Below are positions 43,811 to 64,000 of a stretch of 64,000 nt of DNA, one piece after another. Source of the stretch: Edaphochlamys debaryana (taxonomy: Eukaryota; Chlorophyta; Chlorophyceae; Chlamydomonadales); NCBI GenBank assembly GCA_016858145.1, contig JAEHOE010000106.1, positions 248,001-312,000 on the forward strand. Reading direction: 5' to 3'. A program made the translations under genes and the position numbers. Position 1 is the first letter of the stretch, and the number at the start of each line of letters is the position of its first letter. Below the pieces are notes generated by a model, which made no database searches, had not been told where the DNA came from, and was given only the letters and a program-made list of their open reading frames with translations.

Positions 43811-46670
43811 CTACTCGTCGAAGCGCAGCTTGTGGTACAGCTGCCCCGGCCGCTCCTGCGTGAAGCCCTGGATCCGGGCATCGTGCTCGATCCGGCGCCA
43901 CGTGGACTCGTGGATCTTGGTGTTGAAGGCGAACAGGGCCTTGCCGGCGCGCGTCTTGCCGATGAGCGGGGATGACTCGTTGAATGTGTCGATGCTGCAC
44001 CACAGGTTGTGCTTTGCACATATGGACGCTCCCGAGGCCTGGGGCAAGGGGGGGGGGAGGTGGGGGGAGGGAGAGAAGGGGGAGGGGGGAGGTAAGAGGG
44101 GGGGGATAAGAGGGAAAGATGCGGGGCCCAGAGTGAGGCGGGGGCCCGATGCCAGGGGGCAAGGGGCAGGCACGGCTTTGTGACGGGCGGATGGATGCGC
44201 CCGAGGCCTGGAGGGTGGGAGAGGGACTGAGGGAGGTTGGGGGAGGGGGGCGGTAACGGTTATTGTCGAGTGAGAGCGAAGACGGGATCATAGCAGGGTG
44301 CGGGATAATGGTGGTGGGGTCAAGAAGGGACGTGGCCAGCGGAAAAGACGAAGGCGCCTGACGGAGAGGTGGGTTGAGCGGGCCACTGACCTCGCGGCGT
44401 TCCTCGTTAACCCTGCGCATGCCAGCCACCACCCCTCCACCCCCCGCAATGATGCCCCCCCAAGCCCTCCCCTGACACACCGCTCTCTCCTAGCCCTTCC
44501 CCTTATCCACCCCGCTCTACCCCCTTTCCTCCACCCCATTCCCCCTCCTCGCAGTGCTGCATGTGTGATGTGCCCCATCCGCGTCTCACCTCTCCACCCG
44601 GCCTTCTCTGCCCCCCCGAGCCCCCCCCGCCCCCTCCCCCGCCCCCGCCCCCCGCTGACTGCCCACCTCGCAGTACTGCATGTGTCCCAGCCGCGTCTCC
44701 CCCCGGAAGGCCGTCAGCAGGGCCCAGCTCCAGCGCGTCAGGAACACGGCGCAGCGGCGGATCTCGCCCTGGTCCAGCCTTGGGGGGCGGAGGGGCGGAT
44801 CGGGGGAGGAATGGGAGGTGTGGAAGGAGGGAGGAAGCTGTAAGAGAAGGGGAGCCCTCCTATGCGCGTAGGGCGTCATCTGGGGCGGTCCAGGGAGGCG
44901 CCTCCATGGGCCCCAGGACCTGTGCCGGGCCCGGCCCAACCCCCCTTGGGCCTCACTGGACCCGACAGGATGGGGCCCACCCTGCCCCGCCCTCACCAGG
45001 ACCGCGTCTCCGCCCAGGTCCAGTTGGGCCTCGGCCGGATGCCGTACGTCCGGTGCGCGAAGCAGATGTAGTCGGCATCCCGCGGGAAGGTGAGTAGGAT
45101 GCCGGGCAGGCTGCCGGTCCACCCCACGTCCCACTCCGCCGTCCACACGTGCTTCACAGTCAGGGGCAGGTCCCTGGAGAACATGTCGAACCTGGGGGGG
45201 CAGGCAAGAGGGGGTGGAGCCGTGGGATCGGAAGCCTGGCCAGCTTTGGCCGCGGGGTTCCTCATCGTCGCAACGGTCCGCATGTGGAAGCCAAGACATG
45301 GGGAGCTGGCGGCGTGGGTTGTGGCCAGGCTTCCCTTCCCTCCCCCAGCATGCCCCGCATCCGACCGGCCCAGGTGCGCTACGCTCCCCGGCGCTCACCC
45401 GCGACCCATCCAGGCCCTGCTCCCCCCCCCTTCTCCCCCAACCGCCCAACCACCCAACCGCCAACCGCTCACCAGGCGAGCTCGGGCGCGTCGCAGTGCG
45501 TCCACAGAAAGTTCTTAGGCCACTTGCCGCTGAGCCCCTCGTGCTCCTTGAGCCGCGCCCACTCCGTTCCAAACACCACGGCATAGTCGGCCGGGCCCAG
45601 CCCTATGACCGCCTCCCGCCCCAGCGCCGCCCGCAGCGCCCCAACGTCCGCCGCCGCCCTGGCGGCCGCAGCGGCTTGGTCCTCCTGTGGGCGGGCGGGG
45701 GGAAGGAAGAGGGAGGAAGTGAGAGGGGCCGGGGGTGAGAGAGTGGGGAGGGCGAGGGAGGGAGGGGGGGGGGCCGGGGGTGGGGATTCAGGGGGGGGGG
45801 GGGGGGGGTCGAGGGTTGGGCGGGTAGGGCGGGTAGCACAAGGACCGGTGCATTCGGGTGGGGGACCGGTTGAAGGCCGGGGTGGTGGCGGGGAACACCA
45901 ACACGGCGGTCGTAGACGAGGGAGGCGCTTCAGCTCACCGCCGCAGTCACGGCCGCGGTCCGGTCCGGTCAGTAATGGCCCCACCTGCTGCGGGGTGTCG
46001 CCCTCCCCCTGGCCCCCTTCGCCTGGGTCCCGGCCCCCCTGGCCCCCCCTGGCCAGGCCTTCCACCTGCCCCAGCACCTGAGTTCCATTGACCAAGTCCT
46101 GAAAGGTGTATATGACTCGGAAGTAGCCGCCACAGGCTGTGGAGTGACGGAGGTCGTGGGGTGACAAGGAGGACACGGTTAGTGAGGGAGAGGGAAAGCA
46201 GGTGGTGAGGGTGGTGTTGCTCGACATAATTGTGCATGGGGTGGATGAGGGTGTATCAGCATAGGAGGGCCACCGGGAGGGTCGGGCAAGGTGTTGGGCC
46301 CGACCAGGCCCGAGGGCAAGTAGCGCGAGCTCGGGGGACGTCGTGCCAGCCCCCAAAGCATACGCAAGTACCCAATGTCAACGCGGAAACCCACATATGC
46401 CTCGTGTTACAAGCTTCCAGCGAGCACCCGGGCCCCGCAGCTCATGGCGCGGTGGGTAACGGTACCCACTGCCTCTCCTCCGTTTAGACGCTGCTCACCC
46501 GTGAACTGCTGCTGTGCAAGGGCGAGTCTCTCCACTAGGCTGGGAGACGCTGTATACGCCTTGAAGATGAAGGCGATACTGCTGCAGTTATCGCCGTTGT
46601 CGGCCTCTGTCGCGTCTCCGGCGGTAATCGCTATGAAGGCGATAGTACTAAGGAGCAACCAGGCTCGCAT
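43811..46670 (-). CDS. Secretory-pathway protein, glycosyltransferase-like motif
   Basis: Six minus-strand exons, all phases matching: 46670-46499, 46136-46078, 45684-45473, 45191-44997, 44778-44667 and 44038-43811, giving 325 residues. The first exon encodes a signal peptide (MRAWLLLSTIAFIAITAGDA). The body includes ADYAVVFGTEWARL, WPKNFLWTHCDAPELAWF, HVWTAEWDVGWTGSLPGIL, DADYICFAHRTYG, WSWALLTAF and GHMQYCEASGASICAKHNLW. EWDVGWTG, followed by an aspartate-rich DADYIC and a terminal Trp/Cys region, resembles the acidic metal-binding strand of a family of algal/fungal putative glycosyltransferases. That is inference from pattern, not a recognised family. About nine cysteines fit an extracellular or Golgi-lumen protein; no transmembrane helix beyond the signal. 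Introns are unusually purine/G-rich (44040-44270, 45690-45830). The gene model is solid, the function weak. Confidence 0.72.
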
Positions 46671-47970
46671 GGACCCTCTTCGTCGAGCCGTCGCGTGTGG
46701 AGTGGATGGGCGTCTGTCGCGGTCGCGAGTGTGGAAGCATCTGCTTCATACGGTCGTGTCTCGTTCTCAGCCTTTGCGTCTCCAGTAGGTTCGGCGGCAA
46801 GGAGCAAGGGACTAAGATGACGTTTCTTGCCAATCAGGGTCAACCTAGCACGATCCAGTCGCCCGCCCGCCACTCCCCTCCTCTCCCCTTCCCCTTCCCT
46901 CTCCAGTGCGTCCATGCGTCGACCTCACCCGAGGAGCTGAGGAGCCGAGAAGGCCTGCACCTCATGAAGGATGGTGCCTGCTTGCCGTCAGCTGGACGAA
47001 ATCACCAGGTCGGTTTCGGGTGGATGGGGGCTTCACTTGTCGGGTTGAGCAGCAGCGACCAGGAGCGGCGCGTAGCGGCCACGGTGAAGATGTGTTGATG
47101 ATTGGTGCATGGTGCCCAGGGTGCCCTCAGCAGTGCATTCCTGCCTGTGTGACTGAGGCTTAAAGCAAGAGTAGTGCCACCAGCGAAGCGTAGTTTGGTG
47201 TTGAGTAGGGATGGTGTCCAGCGTTCCGTCAGCGGATGCGTGAGTGTATCCATGCCCATGCCGGGTTTGAAGCGAAAGTGCAAGGCAAGCGAGTGCGGAT
47301 GCCTGGGTGCACGAGGGTTAAAAACAGGGGTGCAGGGCAAGCGAGTGCGCAAGCGCACGGCCTAGGAGAGGGCCGGCCGGCAGGCATGAGGGTTGCCTTG
47401 GACTCGCTTGGACCTCCTTGGAGAGGCTTGGAGGGCCTGGGTTGGCCTGGGTGCCCGCAGACTGCCGCGCCTGCCTCGCGTGGGCTGCAGAGCGGCGGCA
47501 ACCTCACCGCTCCTGTCCATGGCCCTGCGATGGTCCAGCCAGGTCTGATCCTGAAGAAGGGGTGCGAAGGGGTGTCCTAAACGACGAGATGCCCCTGTCG
47601 GTTCCGCAGCTGGTGCTCAAGCCAGCGAGGGGTTATGGCCACTTGTAATTCCAAGGTATCAAAAGGTAGATCAGGAAGCCCCTCGCGGGGCCTCTGGGCC
47701 GGTCGGCTCGCGTGCCGGCCGCGTGGAAGTCCGGTTCGCCCTGCCTCCCTGTCGAACGCACTCTACCTCGGCACACGGGCCCCAATACTACAAGTGTCAC
47801 TGATACATAGACCGCTTTTCTATTCGATCGAGTTCAAAAGACGTGGAAGGTTGGCGACACAGCGCTTCTACCTGACCTAGGACAGCTCGGAACGGCGTTG
47901 TTTCCACAGAATATGCGTCAATTATAGCATAAGATCATGGGGTATTGATCGGACACGCTGAGCAGGCAGA
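46671..47970. other. Intergenic between divergent genes, nothing recognised
   Basis: This lies between the start of the secretory protein gene (minus) and the start of the giant glycoprotein gene (plus), so it probably holds both promoters. Low-complexity Gly/Leu-type repeats (ggcttggagggcctgggttg) are visible near 47400-47450. No clear TATA motif or gene is seen. Confidence 0.4.

Positions 47971-64000
<16,030 letters not shown>

Overview
The window looks like nuclear DNA of a volvocine (Chlamydomonas-like) green alga. It is GC-rich, and its genes are cut into many short exons with GTGAGT-type donors and C-rich/CAG acceptors. TGTAA poly(A) signals follow two of the genes. The encoded families also fit: hydroxyproline-rich Ser-Pro wall/surface proteins, GAF-linked and receptor-like TKL kinases, and a cytosolic ribosomal protein SA. 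No bacterial, organellar or viral genes were recognised. Gene models were spliced by hand, and phase agreement across introns is the main evidence for them.

Layout. 1-7.7 kb is a macrosatellite: a ~600 bp flank plus a long array of 75 bp units, then the same flank again (offset 6456 bp) with a short 75 bp array. 7.7-9.6 kb is degenerate tandem repeat. 9,991-14,800 (minus) is a receptor-like kinase gene whose kinase domain stops just after the glycine loop, next to the satellite. ~16.1-21.6 kb (minus) is a multi-pass membrane protein with a central region that recalls the C-terminal part of plant SPL proteins, and an apparent frameshift. 23,142-26,102 (plus) is ribosomal protein SA. 28.1-36.5 kb (plus) is a 23-exon GAF-like plus TKL protein kinase gene, complete at its 3' end. 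37.3-38.2 kb is an intronless ORF, possibly related to L1 ORF1. 40.6-41.7 kb (minus) is a Gln-rich ORF. 43,811-46,670 (minus) is a clean six-exon secretory-pathway protein with a glycosyltransferase-like motif. 47,971 to beyond the end (plus) is a very large membrane-anchored hydroxyproline-rich glycoprotein gene.

The giant gene has a Cys-rich N-domain, four successive Pro/Ser-rich repeat blocks covering ~11 kb, a C-terminal ectodomain, one transmembrane helix and a cytoplasmic tail that leaves the window. Functionally the window mixes a housekeeping gene with surface/signalling genes of families that are expanded in volvocine algae. No operon-like organisation exists or is expected.

The most notable signals are structural: the macrosatellite, the kinase gene broken at its edge, two independent duplications of an acceptor plus the start of an exon, two GC-AG introns, and a 57 bp coding repeat that keeps losing frame at C-runs while the 75 bp satellite never does.
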